From: an uncultured Campylobacterales bacterium | GTDB taxonomy: Bacteria; Campylobacterota; Campylobacteria; Campylobacterales; CACVAW01 | Reading direction: 5' to 3' | Length of the DNA stretch: 36,481 nucleotides | Assembly: GCA_902727925.1 (NCBI GenBank) | Contig: CACVAW010000023.1 | Location: forward strand, 1 to 36,481 | Part shown: positions 9,031 through 15,986 of the stretch, one piece after another | How the letters are laid out: every line of letters begins with the position of its first letter | How positions within the stretch are numbered: the stretch's first letter is position 1 | The notes under the pieces: model-generated | What the model saw: only the letters and a program-made list of their open reading frames with translations | Told to the model about the DNA's origin: nothing | Databases searched by the model: none | Made by a program: the position numbers and the translations under genes

Positions 9031-9672
9031 ATGAAATATAACAGACTTGAACTTTTATTTGAAGATGACTTTGAAAAACTTAGCAATACAAAAATACTTC
9101 TTTGTGGAGTAGGTGGAGTTGGAAGCTTTGCTTTAGATGCACTATATAGAAGTAGTATTACAAATATCACCATCATAGACTTTGATATATATGAAGAATC
9201 AAACCTCAATAGACAACTTGGCTCAGACGGTGCAATAGGTAGAGTAAAAGTAGATAGATTAAAAGAACTATATCCTAATGTGAATGCAATAAATATGAGA
9301 TTAACACCTGAAATTATAAATGAATTTGACTTTAGTGAGTTTGATATAGTAATAGATGCAATAGACGATATTCCATCAAAAGTGGCGTTAGCAAAGAAAA
9401 CACATAAAAAACTTGTAAGTTCATGTGGCGGAGCAAAAAGACTTGACCCTACAAAAATAGAGTTTGCTAATATATGGGATGTAATAATAGATCCGTTTGG
9501 CAAGAAGTTCAAATATGAACTCAAACAAGCAGGATTTAAAGAGGACTTTGATGTAGTCTTTTCAACAGAAAATCCAAAAAAGATAGAAGGTCTTGGAAGT
9601 TTTGTTGGAGTTACTGGAAGTTTTGGGCTTGCAGTAGCTTCTTTGGTAGTAAAAAAAATACTAAAAACTTGA
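9031..9672 (+). CDS. tcdA: tRNA threonylcarbamoyladenosine dehydratase (TcdA/CsdL-like E1 fold)
   Basis: This 213-residue ThiF/E1-like enzyme probably cyclises t6A37 of ANN-decoding tRNAs to the hydantoin form with ATP. The nucleotide-binding GVGGVGS sits at residues 26-32, followed by DFDIYEESNLNRQL (the family NRQ arginine) and VIDAIDDIPSK. FVGVTGSFGLAVASLVVKKIL closes the domain. The opening NRLELLFEDDFEKL matches the TcdA/YgdL N terminus rather than ThiF or MoeB. The protein is shorter than the E. coli one (about 268 residues). The ribosome site GAGG overlaps the previous stop codon. The stop lies inside the promoter and palindrome of the next operon. Confidence 0.88.
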   Translation: MKYNRLELLFEDDFEKLSNTKILLCGVGGVGSFALDALYRSSITNITIIDFDIYEESNLNRQLGSDGAIGRVKVDRLKELYPNVNAINMRLTPEIINEFDFSEFDIVIDAIDDIPSKVALAKKTHKKLVSSCGGAKRLDPTKIEFANIWDVIIDPFGKKFKYELKQAGFKEDFDVVFSTENPKKIEGLGSFVGVTGSFGLAVASLVVKKILKT

Positions 9673-9698
9673 CTAAGTTAGTCACCTTTATGTATAAT
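9669..9698 (+). promoter_or_regulatory. Promoter of the toxin-antitoxin operon with internal palindrome
   Basis: TTGACT at 9669-9674 and TATAAT at 9693-9698 are 18 bases apart, a good sigma70 match and one of the few in this window with a recognisable -35 box. A perfect inverted repeat TGACTAA-G-TTAGTCA occupies 9670-9684, overlapping the -35 box and the spacer. Phd/VapB antitoxins usually repress their own operons by binding such a palindrome, so this is the likely operator. An AAGGAG ribosome site lies just before the ATG at 9718. The -35 overlaps the tcdA stop codon. Confidence 0.65.
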
Positions 9699-9717
9699 TG
9701 TGAATAAGGAGTTATAA

Positions 9718-9957
9718 ATGATAGTTAATATCGCAGAAGCAAAAGCAAACCTATCTAAACTAATACAAATGGTACTTGATGGTGAAAAGGTAGTTTTAGC
9801 AAAAAATAATTTCCCACTTATAGATTTGGTTCCTCATCAAGAAAAAAAAGAGATTCAATTTGGACTTGCAGAAGGTAAAATAGAATTCATTGAAAACATA
9901 ATGGACGAAGATGAAGAGATAAATGAAATGTTTTATAATTCAGAGATATTAAACTAA
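9718..9957 (+). CDS. Phd/YefM-type antitoxin
   Basis: This 79-residue protein starts IVNIAEAKANLSKLIQMVLDGEKVVLAKNNFPLIDLVPH, the standard Phd/YefM fold that dimerises and binds DNA. The C-terminal half (from about residue 45) is acidic and probably disordered until it wraps the toxin. It is predicted to neutralise the PIN-domain toxin encoded next and to repress the operon through the palindrome at 9670-9684. Its stop TAA shares one base with the ATG of the toxin (TAATG), a typical coupled arrangement. Confidence 0.9.
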   Translation: MIVNIAEAKANLSKLIQMVLDGEKVVLAKNNFPLIDLVPHQEKKEIQFGLAEGKIEFIENIMDEDEEINEMFYNSEILN

Positions 9958-10328
9958 TGAAAATTATTCTTGATACACATATCTTTTTGTGGTCAGTATC
10001 TTATCCTGAAAAAATTTCAAAGCATAGAAGTAGTATATTAAATAGTCAATCAAATGTAGTTTATATTAGTTCTATTAGTTTTTCTGAGATATTTATAAAA
10101 GAGGCTATTAATAAATTAAGATTAAACTTTGATCCTATCAAAATTGCTCAAGATAGTGGATTTGAATTATTAGATTTTTCTGCAGATGATTCAAAGCTTC
10201 TAAAAAAATTACCCCTTTATCATAAAGATCCATTTGACAGGATGCTAATATCTCAAGCCATAAACAGAGATTTTAAACTAATGACTGATGATAAAAAGAT
10301 AAAAATGTATGACTGCAAATTATTATAA
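9957..10328 (+). CDS. VapC-family PIN-domain toxin
   Basis: This 123-residue protein is predicted to be a magnesium-dependent endoribonuclease acting on RNA in the cytoplasm. It belongs to the PIN subgroup that starts ILDTHIFLW and usually pairs with a Phd-type antitoxin. The acidic site can be read: D6 in LDTH, E44 in SFSEIF, D94 in DPFDRMLISQA and D111/D112 in LMTDDKK. It is intact and of usual length (about 125). Its position between tcdA and an ArsC-like housekeeping gene fits a mobile module insertion, but base composition does not stand out. Confidence 0.9.
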   Translation: MKIILDTHIFLWSVSYPEKISKHRSSILNSQSNVVYISSISFSEIFIKEAINKLRLNFDPIKIAQDSGFELLDFSADDSKLLKKLPLYHKDPFDRMLISQAINRDFKLMTDDKKIKMYDCKLL

Positions 10329-10337
10329 GGAAGATAG

Positions 10338-10688
10338 ATGAAAATATATGGAATAAAAACTTGTGATAGTGTAAAAAAAGCTTTTAAGTTCTTTAAAGAA
10401 CGGAATATAGAGTATGAGTTTGTTGATTTCAAAAAAACTAGTGTTGATATTGATACAGTGGAAGAGTGGTGTGAAGTAGCTGATATAAATTTACTTTTTA
10501 ATAATAAAGGTAAAAAATATCGAGATTTAAAGCTAAAAGATTTGAATTTAGACGAAGAGGGTAAAAAAAAGTGGATATCACAAGAAAATATGCTTATAAA
10601 AAGACCTGTAATTGAGTATAAAAATAAGGTTATTATAGGTTATGATGAAGAGCTTTATAATAAAATGTTCCACCGAATAGTAGGATAG
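10338..10688 (+). CDS. ArsC/Spx/YffB-family thioredoxin-fold protein
   Basis: This 116-residue protein starts MKIYGIKTCDSVKKAFKFF, with a single cysteine at residue 9 where ArsC-type arsenate reductases and YffB/Spx proteins have theirs. LIKRPVIEYKNKVIIGYDEE near the end is the family RP motif and last strand. YffB-like proteins of unknown or thiol-reductase role are the nearest match. True arsenate reduction cannot be claimed from one cysteine and no ars neighbours. An AAGGA box precedes the ATG, and the gene lies 10 bases after the toxin. Confidence 0.85.
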   Translation: MKIYGIKTCDSVKKAFKFFKERNIEYEFVDFKKTSVDIDTVEEWCEVADINLLFNNKGKKYRDLKLKDLNLDEEGKKKWISQENMLIKRPVIEYKNKVIIGYDEELYNKMFHRIVG

Positions 10689-10704
10689 TTTAGAAAATTA
10701 TAAG

Positions 10705-10726
10705 TTGTGAGTTATAAATTATGAAT
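10705..10726 (+). repeat. 22-base dispersed repeat, copy 2
   Basis: This stretch is identical to 5641-5662 except for T instead of C at the 16th base. It lies in the gap after the ArsC-like gene and directly before a run of inverted repeats (10746-10833). Here it does not form the start of a gene. Confidence 0.45.
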
Positions 10727-10745
10727 GGCTAGACAATTTATTAGA

Positions 10746-10833
10746 GGCACTAGTGCCGAGAGCTATGCGCTGAGCATAGTGCAGAAGAAATACTCATAAG
10801 ATTTCCTCTTGCTCCCAGCAAGAGAGATCTTAT
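10746..10833. other. GC-richer intergenic element with three inverted repeats
   Basis: The 176-base gap between the ArsC-like and cyclophilin genes holds a strongly structured stretch. There is a perfect 12-base palindrome GGCACTAGTGCC at 10746-10757. A hairpin pairs CTATGC (10763-10768) with GCATAG (10774-10779) over a 5-base loop. A long hairpin pairs ATAAGAT (10796-10802) with ATCTTAT (10827-10833) and CTCTTGCT (10806-10813) with AGCAAGAG (10817-10824), closed by CCC. Bases 10741-10830 contain 42 G or C of 90, well above the surroundings. I see no convincing open frame. It could be a leader of the downstream gene, a small RNA or a non-autonomous repeat element. There is no clean T-run, so it is not a classic terminator. 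Confidence 0.6.
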
Positions 10834-10864
10834 TCCTCTTCAAACGTAATAAAAAGGATTTAAA

Positions 10865-11332
10865 ATGAAAAACATAGTATTTGAAACGAATCAAGGTAAT
10901 ATAGAATTTAAGTTATATCCAGATGTAGCTCCAAAAACAGTTGAAAACTTCGTAGGTCTTTGTGAAAAGGGTTATTATGATGGGGTTATTTTTCATAGAG
11001 TAATTAAAGATTTTATGCTTCAAGGTGGAGATCCTACTGGAACAGGTAGAGGTGGAGAGTCTCTTTGGGGTGGCACATTTGAAGATGAGTGTGATCCGAA
11101 AGTAGGATTTGATAAAGCTGGGCTTCTTGCTATGGCAAATGCTGGACCAGATACAAATGGAAGTCAGTTTTTCATCACAACTGCTGAAACTGCTTGGCTA
11201 AATGGTAATCATACGATTTTTGGTGAAGTTGTAGATGGTTATGATATAGTTGAGACTATCGAAGATACTCCTAAAGGTGCTCAAGATAGACCACTAGAAG
11301 ATCAAGTAATAGTCAAAGCATACTCCAAATGA
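10865..11332 (+). CDS. Cyclophilin-type peptidyl-prolyl isomerase
   Basis: This 155-residue protein without signal peptide is expected to catalyse proline cis-trans isomerisation in the cytoplasm (PpiB-like). [19 protein letters not shown] at about 43-61 carries the catalytic arginine R45. [20 protein letters not shown] and [15 protein letters not shown] are the other conserved cyclophilin blocks. An AAGGA ribosome site lies at 10855-10859. The structured element at 10746-10833 would be part of its leader if transcription starts upstream. The following gene begins in an ATGA overlap. Confidence 0.94.
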   Translation: MKNIVFETNQGNIEFKLYPDVAPKTVENFVGLCEKGYYDGVIFHRVIKDFMLQGGDPTGTGRGGESLWGGTFEDECDPKVGFDKAGLLAMANAGPDTNGSQFFITTAETAWLNGNHTIFGEVVDGYDIVETIEDTPKGAQDRPLEDQVIVKAYSK

Positions 11333-12066
11333 GTAAAAATAGCCAAGAAAAAGCTTATAAGCTTTTAGCTATTCAAGAAGGCATTTCAAATGGAAGTGCC
11401 AAAGATTTAATAGACAAGGGATTAGTATATTCCAGAGGGAATAAGGTAAAAATTGCTAGAGCTTTGATTAATGTAAATGCGAAGTTCAAAGTAGCTGAAG
11501 TAAAAAAAGCAAAAATACTTTTTGAAGATGATAATATATTAGCTGTTGATAAACCTTATTATGAGGTAAGTGAGAACTTAGCTAAGAGTTTTAAACTTGA
11601 CCTTGTACATAGACTTGATAAGGGTACAAGTGGAGTATTGATACTCTCAAAAAATAGTGACTTCAAAGAAGAAATTATTGCAGAATTTAGAAATCAGAAT
11701 GTATATAAAGAGTATGTTGCTGTAGTTAACGGAATATTTACTGATAGTGTAACTGTAGATGAACCGATACTTAGTATAAAGAAAAAGCATGCTATACATT
11801 CTGAAATTAATCCTCTTGGTAAAAGTGCTGTTAGTCATATCTCACCTGAATATGTAGACAATAAAAAATCGAAATTAAAAGTAATAATCGAAACTGGACG
11901 AACTCATCAAATAAGAGTACACCTTAAAAGCCTTGGATATCCAATAATAGGTGATGAAGTTTATGGTGGAAAGAAAAACAATAGAATGCTTTTACACTCA
12001 AGACGCATAGAGTTCTTGGATTATGATATAAAGTGTAAAGAAGATAGGGACTTTGATATAATATAG
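11329..12066 (+). CDS. RluA-family RNA pseudouridine synthase
   Basis: This 245-residue protein has an S4 RNA-binding domain (about residues 8-55, [21 protein letters not shown]) and an RluA-type catalytic domain. The signature H94-R-L-D-K-G-T-S-G contains the catalytic aspartate D97, and [26 protein letters not shown] is the second conserved block. The target (23S rRNA or tRNA uridine) cannot be told. The protein is shorter than RluC/RluD (about 320). It starts within an ATGA overlap with the cyclophilin stop, so the two are translationally coupled. Confidence 0.92.
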   Translation: MSKNSQEKAYKLLAIQEGISNGSAKDLIDKGLVYSRGNKVKIARALINVNAKFKVAEVKKAKILFEDDNILAVDKPYYEVSENLAKSFKLDLVHRLDKGTSGVLILSKNSDFKEEIIAEFRNQNVYKEYVAVVNGIFTDSVTVDEPILSIKKKHAIHSEINPLGKSAVSHISPEYVDNKKSKLKVIIETGRTHQIRVHLKSLGYPIIGDEVYGGKKNNRMLLHSRRIEFLDYDIKCKEDRDFDII

Positions 12067-12077
12067 TAATTTTTAGC

Positions 12078-12106
12078 TTGATTTTTTAAAAAATATTGGC
12101 TAGAAT
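12078..12106 (+). promoter_or_regulatory. Predicted promoter of hpf
   Basis: TTGATT at 12078-12083 and TAGAAT at 12101-12106 are separated by 17 bases. The spacer contains the perfect AT palindrome ATTTTTTAAAAAAT at 12081-12094. The layout, an A/T tract then GG and TAGAAT, closely resembles the region before the lipoprotein gene at 27148. Confidence 0.5.
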
Positions 12107-12132
12107 ATAAACATAACACATAAGGAGTATTT

Positions 12133-12471
12133 ATGAATGTAAGTGTAACAGGAAAACATGTCGAGCTAACAGAGCCTATGAAAAATAGTGCTTTAGGTGG
12201 AATGGAAAGTCTTAAAAAATACAATTTAGATATTATCTCTGCAAATGCGATTATCACGGGGATTCATGGTGGTAAGACATTTAATGTTGAGTTTACAGTA
12301 AATGTAGCTCATAAAGATACAGTAGTGATTCATGAAGAACATGATGACGTATATGCTGCTATTGATATAGTTACACAAAGAACTCAAAAGTCTCTTAGAA
12401 GATATCATGACAAGCTTGTAGACCACAAGGCTGAAAAACCATCTTTTGAAGAAGAAAACGAAGAAGAATAG
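12133..12471 (+). CDS. hpf: Ribosome hibernation promoting factor, short form
   Basis: This 112-residue protein belongs to the HPF/RaiA family, which binds the 30S subunit and stores ribosomes in resting states. It starts MNVSVTGKHVELTEPMKNSA and has the AYAAID-like DDVYAAIDIVTQRTQKSLRRYHDKL segment typical of the family. There is no C-terminal dimerisation domain as in long HPF. Instead a short acidic tail (EEENEEE) ends the protein. It has its own predicted promoter and an AAGGAG box. comEC follows after 22 bases. Confidence 0.93.
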   Translation: MNVSVTGKHVELTEPMKNSALGGMESLKKYNLDIISANAIITGIHGGKTFNVEFTVNVAHKDTVVIHEEHDDVYAAIDIVTQRTQKSLRRYHDKLVDHKAEKPSFEEENEEE

Positions 12472-12480
12472 TATATAAAG

Positions 12481-12514
12481 AAGTCTGTGTAAAATGAAAG
12501 TTTTACATAGACTT
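12481..12514 (+). promoter_or_regulatory. 14-bp hairpin containing the comEC start codon
   Basis: AAGTCTGTGTAAAA (12481-12494) pairs with TTTTACATAGACTT (12501-12514) across a 6-base loop. All 14 positions pair in RNA, counting one G-U. The comEC ATG (12494-12496) lies at the stem-loop junction, and no ribosome site is visible outside the stem. In RNA this could block translation initiation or stop transcription after hpf. No T-run follows, so control of comEC translation is the likelier reading. Confidence 0.55.
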
Positions 12515-13750
12515 TATAATCAATTTGATTTAAAACTTCTCTACTCTCTTAAAGATTACTTCTATTTTTTTTGTTTTTTATTAACTGTTTTTATTGTTAG
12601 TCTGAGCTATCAATACTTCAAATACATACAACTCACAAAATATGACTATCATCATACAACAGCATTAGTTCTAAATGCATATCCAAAGACAAAATATCAA
12701 GTCCTAAAAATAAGACTAAAAGAAAACATAGTAGGCTACATAACTTATAGAGGTGAAGAGAATTTTAAAAACTCAAAAATCTCATTAGTTCTTAATACAA
12801 AACAAATAGATTTTATAGATCTGTTTAAACCTAACTTTTTAAATTCATTCAAAATCAAAAAACTTACTACATACGAAAATAAAGTACTCAAATATATTCA
12901 AAACCAGCACAGTAGTATTAAAACAAAAGAATTTTATAGTGCTATATATCTAGGAACTATAATGCCTTATGATCTTCGTAAAGATATTCAAAAGCTTGGT
13001 ATCTCACATCTTGTAGCTATAAGTGGATTTCACTTAAGTATCTTGGGACTTGTTTTATATATACTATTTTTTTATTTGTACAAATCCATCTATAAAAGGT
13101 GTTTTTTACATAGAAATATATATCTTGATAGTATGATATTTGTATCTTTAGGTTTATTCTCTTATATACTATATTTAGGGTTTATTCCTTCACTTTTTAG
13201 AGCTTTTGCTATGCTAATCTTTGGACTGATACTCTTTATTCGTAATATCAAAATAGTATCTTTTGAGAATTTGTTTTTTACAGCTCTTTTTTTATTAGTA
13301 CTTTTCCCAAAGCTATTATTTTCTTTAGGTTTTTGGTTCTCAATATTTGGAGTCTTTTATATATTTTTATTCTTAAAACACTTCAAACTAAAATCAAAGT
13401 TATTAACTCTAGTATTATTAAACATTTGGATATATATTATGATGATACCTATAGCTCATTTTGTATTTAGTGATTTTTATACTTTAGAGTTACTTTCACC
13501 TCTATTCTCACTTGGCTTTAATATATTCTATCCTTTATCTATGATATTTCATATATGTAATATAGGAGGAATACTAGACACTCTTTTAGAAATAATCTTT
13601 GTTCTACCTTCAAGTATATATGTAGTAGACAAGTTCAATATTTTTTATTTACTGTATGTACTATTTTCGCTTTTGAGTATCTTTTATAAGTTAGCTTTAT
13701 ATCTTCTTTTAGCTATGTCTATGTATTATATTATTTCAGTATTTGTATAA
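12494..13750 (+). CDS. comEC: ComEC/Rec2-type DNA uptake channel
   Basis: This 418-residue integral membrane protein is probably the channel that takes single-stranded DNA across the inner membrane during natural transformation. After one N-terminal helix (about 18-38) and an extracytoplasmic part, the competence domain starts with LGISHLVAISGFHLSILGLVLY near residues 167-190. LGFIPSLFRAFAMLIFGLILF and five or more further helices follow. It is about half the size of ComEC from Bacillus (about 770), with no metallo-beta-lactamase-like domain. The short form is usual in Campylobacterota as far as I recall. The start ATG sits in a 14-bp hairpin and lacks a ribosome site. No other com genes are in the window. 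Confidence 0.9.
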   Translation: MKVLHRLYNQFDLKLLYSLKDYFYFFCFLLTVFIVSLSYQYFKYIQLTKYDYHHTTALVLNAYPKTKYQVLKIRLKENIVGYITYRGEENFKNSKISLVLNTKQIDFIDLFKPNFLNSFKIKKLTTYENKVLKYIQNQHSSIKTKEFYSAIYLGTIMPYDLRKDIQKLGISHLVAISGFHLSILGLVLYILFFYLYKSIYKRCFLHRNIYLDSMIFVSLGLFSYILYLGFIPSLFRAFAMLIFGLILFIRNIKIVSFENLFFTALFLLVLFPKLLFSLGFWFSIFGVFYIFLFLKHFKLKSKLLTLVLLNIWIYIMMIPIAHFVFSDFYTLELLSPLFSLGFNIFYPLSMIFHICNIGGILDTLLEIIFVLPSSIYVVDKFNIFYLLYVLFSLLSIFYKLALYLLLAMSMYYIISVFV

Positions 13751-13809
13751 ATTATGATAAAATAAATACATATATAGTATATAAAGAGCAGTTATAAAGG
13801 GGAAAAGTT

Positions 13810-14694
13810 ATGAAAAAGATTTTATTAATACTTTTGTCATTTTCTTTTATATATGCCTCTAGTGATTATTTAGATATTATTAATGAAAATATGGCAAATA
13901 GAATTATTCGGTATAGCAAAAATATTGATAAAGCACTTTGTTTAAGATCTATTAGAGAAGAGTTTTCAGAAATATTTAACGACGATTATTATTACAAAAA
14001 TAATAAGTCTTATCTAAAACTAATACTTGGATTTCAAAAACAAGAACATACAAAAATAAATGTTATTGAAAAAATAAGAGTAAGATTAGATTTACCACTT
14101 CTTAAACATAGCTTCAAACTTTTTATAGATAGTGATTATCTTGATAATAAACTTGACGCCGAATATGAACAAGATACTAGTTTGGGTATAGAGTCAAGCT
14201 TTTCTAAATACCTTGATTCAAAATTACGTTTAGGACTTCGTGGGATTGATAATATTTATTTAGGATACAGAATTGGTATGACGTATGAACATGATAGCTT
14301 TGTAATTGAACCATATCAATATATAAGATACTCAATTGAAGATAAGCTAGAAGAATCAACTAATCTAAATATTGATATGTTCTTGCAAGATGACGATATC
14401 TTAAGACTATATATGCGTAGATACTCTGATGATGATAGTAGTCATGATAGTTATGGAACAAGCTTGACCTATTTCAAACATCTAGATAATAAAAAGATCA
14501 TAACTACCTCAATATCAGCTAATATAAGTTCTGATGAAAATAAAAATTATATAATCTCATCACAATATCAACAAAATATCTTTAAAAAATATATGTTCTT
14601 AAGAGTTGTTCCATATATGATATGGGAAGAGATTAATGACTACAAACATGACTTAGGTATAACAGTACTTTTTGAATGGAGATTTAGAAAATGA
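13810..14694 (+). CDS. Exported beta-rich protein, possible outer-membrane protein
   Basis: I do not recognise the family. The 294-residue protein begins with a clear Sec signal (MKKILLILLSFSFIYASS, likely cut near 17). From about residue 65 it consists of alternating polar/hydrophobic strands such as KIRVRLDLPLL, DSKLRLGLRGI, YLGYRIGMTYEH and ILRLYMRRYS, ending in GITVLFEWRFRK. This is what a small outer-membrane beta barrel looks like, although the last residue is not aromatic. The ribosome site AAAGGGG is strong, and a TAAAAT box about 45 bases upstream could be a -10. Its stop overlaps the thiE ATG (ATGA), so it is co-translated with thiamine and PLP genes. No role in vitamin uptake can be claimed. 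Confidence 0.8.
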   Translation: MKKILLILLSFSFIYASSDYLDIINENMANRIIRYSKNIDKALCLRSIREEFSEIFNDDYYYKNNKSYLKLILGFQKQEHTKINVIEKIRVRLDLPLLKHSFKLFIDSDYLDNKLDAEYEQDTSLGIESSFSKYLDSKLRLGLRGIDNIYLGYRIGMTYEHDSFVIEPYQYIRYSIEDKLEESTNLNIDMFLQDDDILRLYMRRYSDDDSSHDSYGTSLTYFKHLDNKKIITTSISANISSDENKNYIISSQYQQNIFKKYMFLRVVPYMIWEEINDYKHDLGITVLFEWRFRK

Positions 14695-15296
14695 AAAACA
14701 ACTTGGGTCTGTACGGAGTTTTACCTGATATCAAAGATGAAGAGATGCTTATATATATGGTAAAGCAAAGTATAAAAGCAGGAATCAAAATAATCCAATA
14801 TAGAAACAAAACAAGCAAGACAAGTGAAATAAAAAACATAGCTCAAAAACTATGTAACATATGTCAAAAACAGGGGGTATTATTTATTGTAAATGATAGA
14901 GTAGACCTAGCCAGTGAGATAAATGCAGACGGTGTACATATAGGTGGAGATGATATCAGTATAGAAAAAGCAAGAGAGATACTAGAAGATAAAATTATAG
15001 GAGTATCTTGCTACGGAGATATCTCTAGAGCTAAAGAAATGCAAGAAAAAGGTGCTGACTATATAGCATTTGGAGCAGTATTTACATCTCCTACAAAACC
15101 AAAGGCTAAAAGTATAAACCTTGATATCTTAAAAACTAAATTTGATATACCTGTATGTGTGATAGGTGGAATTAGCAGTGGTAATATTTGGAAGTTAAAA
15201 GAGTATAACATAGATATGTATGCAGTGATAACTGATATATATAAAGATAAAAATATATCAGAAAACATAAGAAGGCTTAAAAATGCAATTATTTGA
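14691..15296 (+). CDS. thiE: Thiamine-phosphate synthase
   Basis: This 201-residue TIM-barrel enzyme joins HMP pyrophosphate and thiazole phosphate to form thiamine phosphate. Family blocks are IQYRNKTSKTSEI (near residue 38), LFIVNDRVDLASEINADGVHIGGDD (about 64-88), IGVSCYGDISRAKE, GADYIAFGAVFTSPTKP and VCVIGGISSGNIWKLKEYN. Length is near the usual 205-215. There is no TPP riboswitch-like sequence upstream, and its expression must come from the exported-protein gene it overlaps by 4 bases. It overlaps pdxH by 14 bases. Confidence 0.93.
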   Translation: MKNNLGLYGVLPDIKDEEMLIYMVKQSIKAGIKIIQYRNKTSKTSEIKNIAQKLCNICQKQGVLFIVNDRVDLASEINADGVHIGGDDISIEKAREILEDKIIGVSCYGDISRAKEMQEKGADYIAFGAVFTSPTKPKAKSINLDILKTKFDIPVCVIGGISSGNIWKLKEYNIDMYAVITDIYKDKNISENIRRLKNAII

Positions 15297-15924
15297 TATG
15301 CGAAAAAAATATGATAGATTTTCTTTGAGTTTACAAGAGTTGGATAAAAATCCTATTAAGCAGTTTGAAGTGTGGTTCGAAGAAGCTCTTGCTTGTGATG
15401 AAATACCTGAAGCTAATATAATGCAAGTGGCTACTGTTTCAAATACTGGAGTTCCGAGTATTAGAACTTTATTACTTAAGAGTTATGATGAAAATGGATT
15501 TGTATTTTATACTAATTATGAATCAGAAAAAGCTAAACATATTGAAGAAAATATGAATGTGACTTTACTATTTTTTTGGTACGGGCTTCAGCGTCAAGTT
15601 GAGATTACTGGAGTAGCACACAAGGTATCACAAGAGGAGTCTTCGGAGTATTTCAAGTCTCGTCCTAGAGGTAGTCAACTTGGTGCTTGGGTTTCAAAAC
15701 AAAGTTCTATTATAAAAGATAGAAGTGTTTTAGAAAATAAGCTTAAAGAACTTGAAAGTAAATTTGAAGGCGAGAGCTTGCCATTACCTTTTTTTTGGGG
15801 TGGATATAGAGTAGTTCCATCAAAAATCGAGTTTTGGCAAGGTCGTGATGACAGACTTCATGATAGGTTTGAGTATACAAAAAATAAAAACAATAATTTT
15901 GATATACATAGATTAGCACCTTAA
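15283..15924 (+). CDS. pdxH: Pyridoxamine/pyridoxine 5'-phosphate oxidase
   Basis: This 213-residue FMN enzyme oxidises PNP or PMP to pyridoxal 5'-phosphate. Recognisable blocks are NPIKQFEVWFEEAL, PSIRTLLLKSYDENGFVFYTNYESEKAKHI (FMN and substrate site), FFWYGLQRQVEITG, FKSRPRGSQLGAWVSKQS and the C-terminal FWQGRDDRLHDRFEY-to-RLAP, with the terminal proline as in E. coli. The ATG at 15283 overlaps thiE by 14 bases, with AAGG upstream. An ATG at 15298 would also work but shortens the N terminus. Together with thiE it forms a small cofactor unit. Confidence 0.95.
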   Translation: MQLFDMRKKYDRFSLSLQELDKNPIKQFEVWFEEALACDEIPEANIMQVATVSNTGVPSIRTLLLKSYDENGFVFYTNYESEKAKHIEENMNVTLLFFWYGLQRQVEITGVAHKVSQEESSEYFKSRPRGSQLGAWVSKQSSIIKDRSVLENKLKELESKFEGESLPLPFFWGGYRVVPSKIEFWQGRDDRLHDRFEYTKNKNNNFDIHRLAP

Positions 15925-15935
15925 AGCATTTTTGA

Positions 15936-15941
15936 TAGAAT
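15936..15941 (+). promoter_or_regulatory. Possible -10 box for purL
   Basis: TAGAAT lies 46 bases before the purL start in the 62-base gap after pdxH, with no recognisable -35. Its form agrees with the TAGAAT boxes before hpf and the lipoprotein gene. Confidence 0.35.
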
Positions 15942-15986
15942 TTGGTATAAAAAAATATTAATACTACCTAAACTAGGAGACCATTT

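Noticed and set aside
8847-9524. 225-codon open frame on the minus strand
   Set aside because: It lies opposite the ends of the transferase-like gene and tcdA, both of which have clear family motifs; the minus-strand product resembles no family.
9718-10328. Toxin-antitoxin pair as part of a larger mobile island
   Set aside because: No integrase, insertion sequence or flanking direct repeats are visible and the neighbours are housekeeping genes.
14600-14691. Search for a TPP riboswitch before thiE
   Set aside because: The region is coding for the upstream protein and has no conserved TPP-aptamer sequence blocks.
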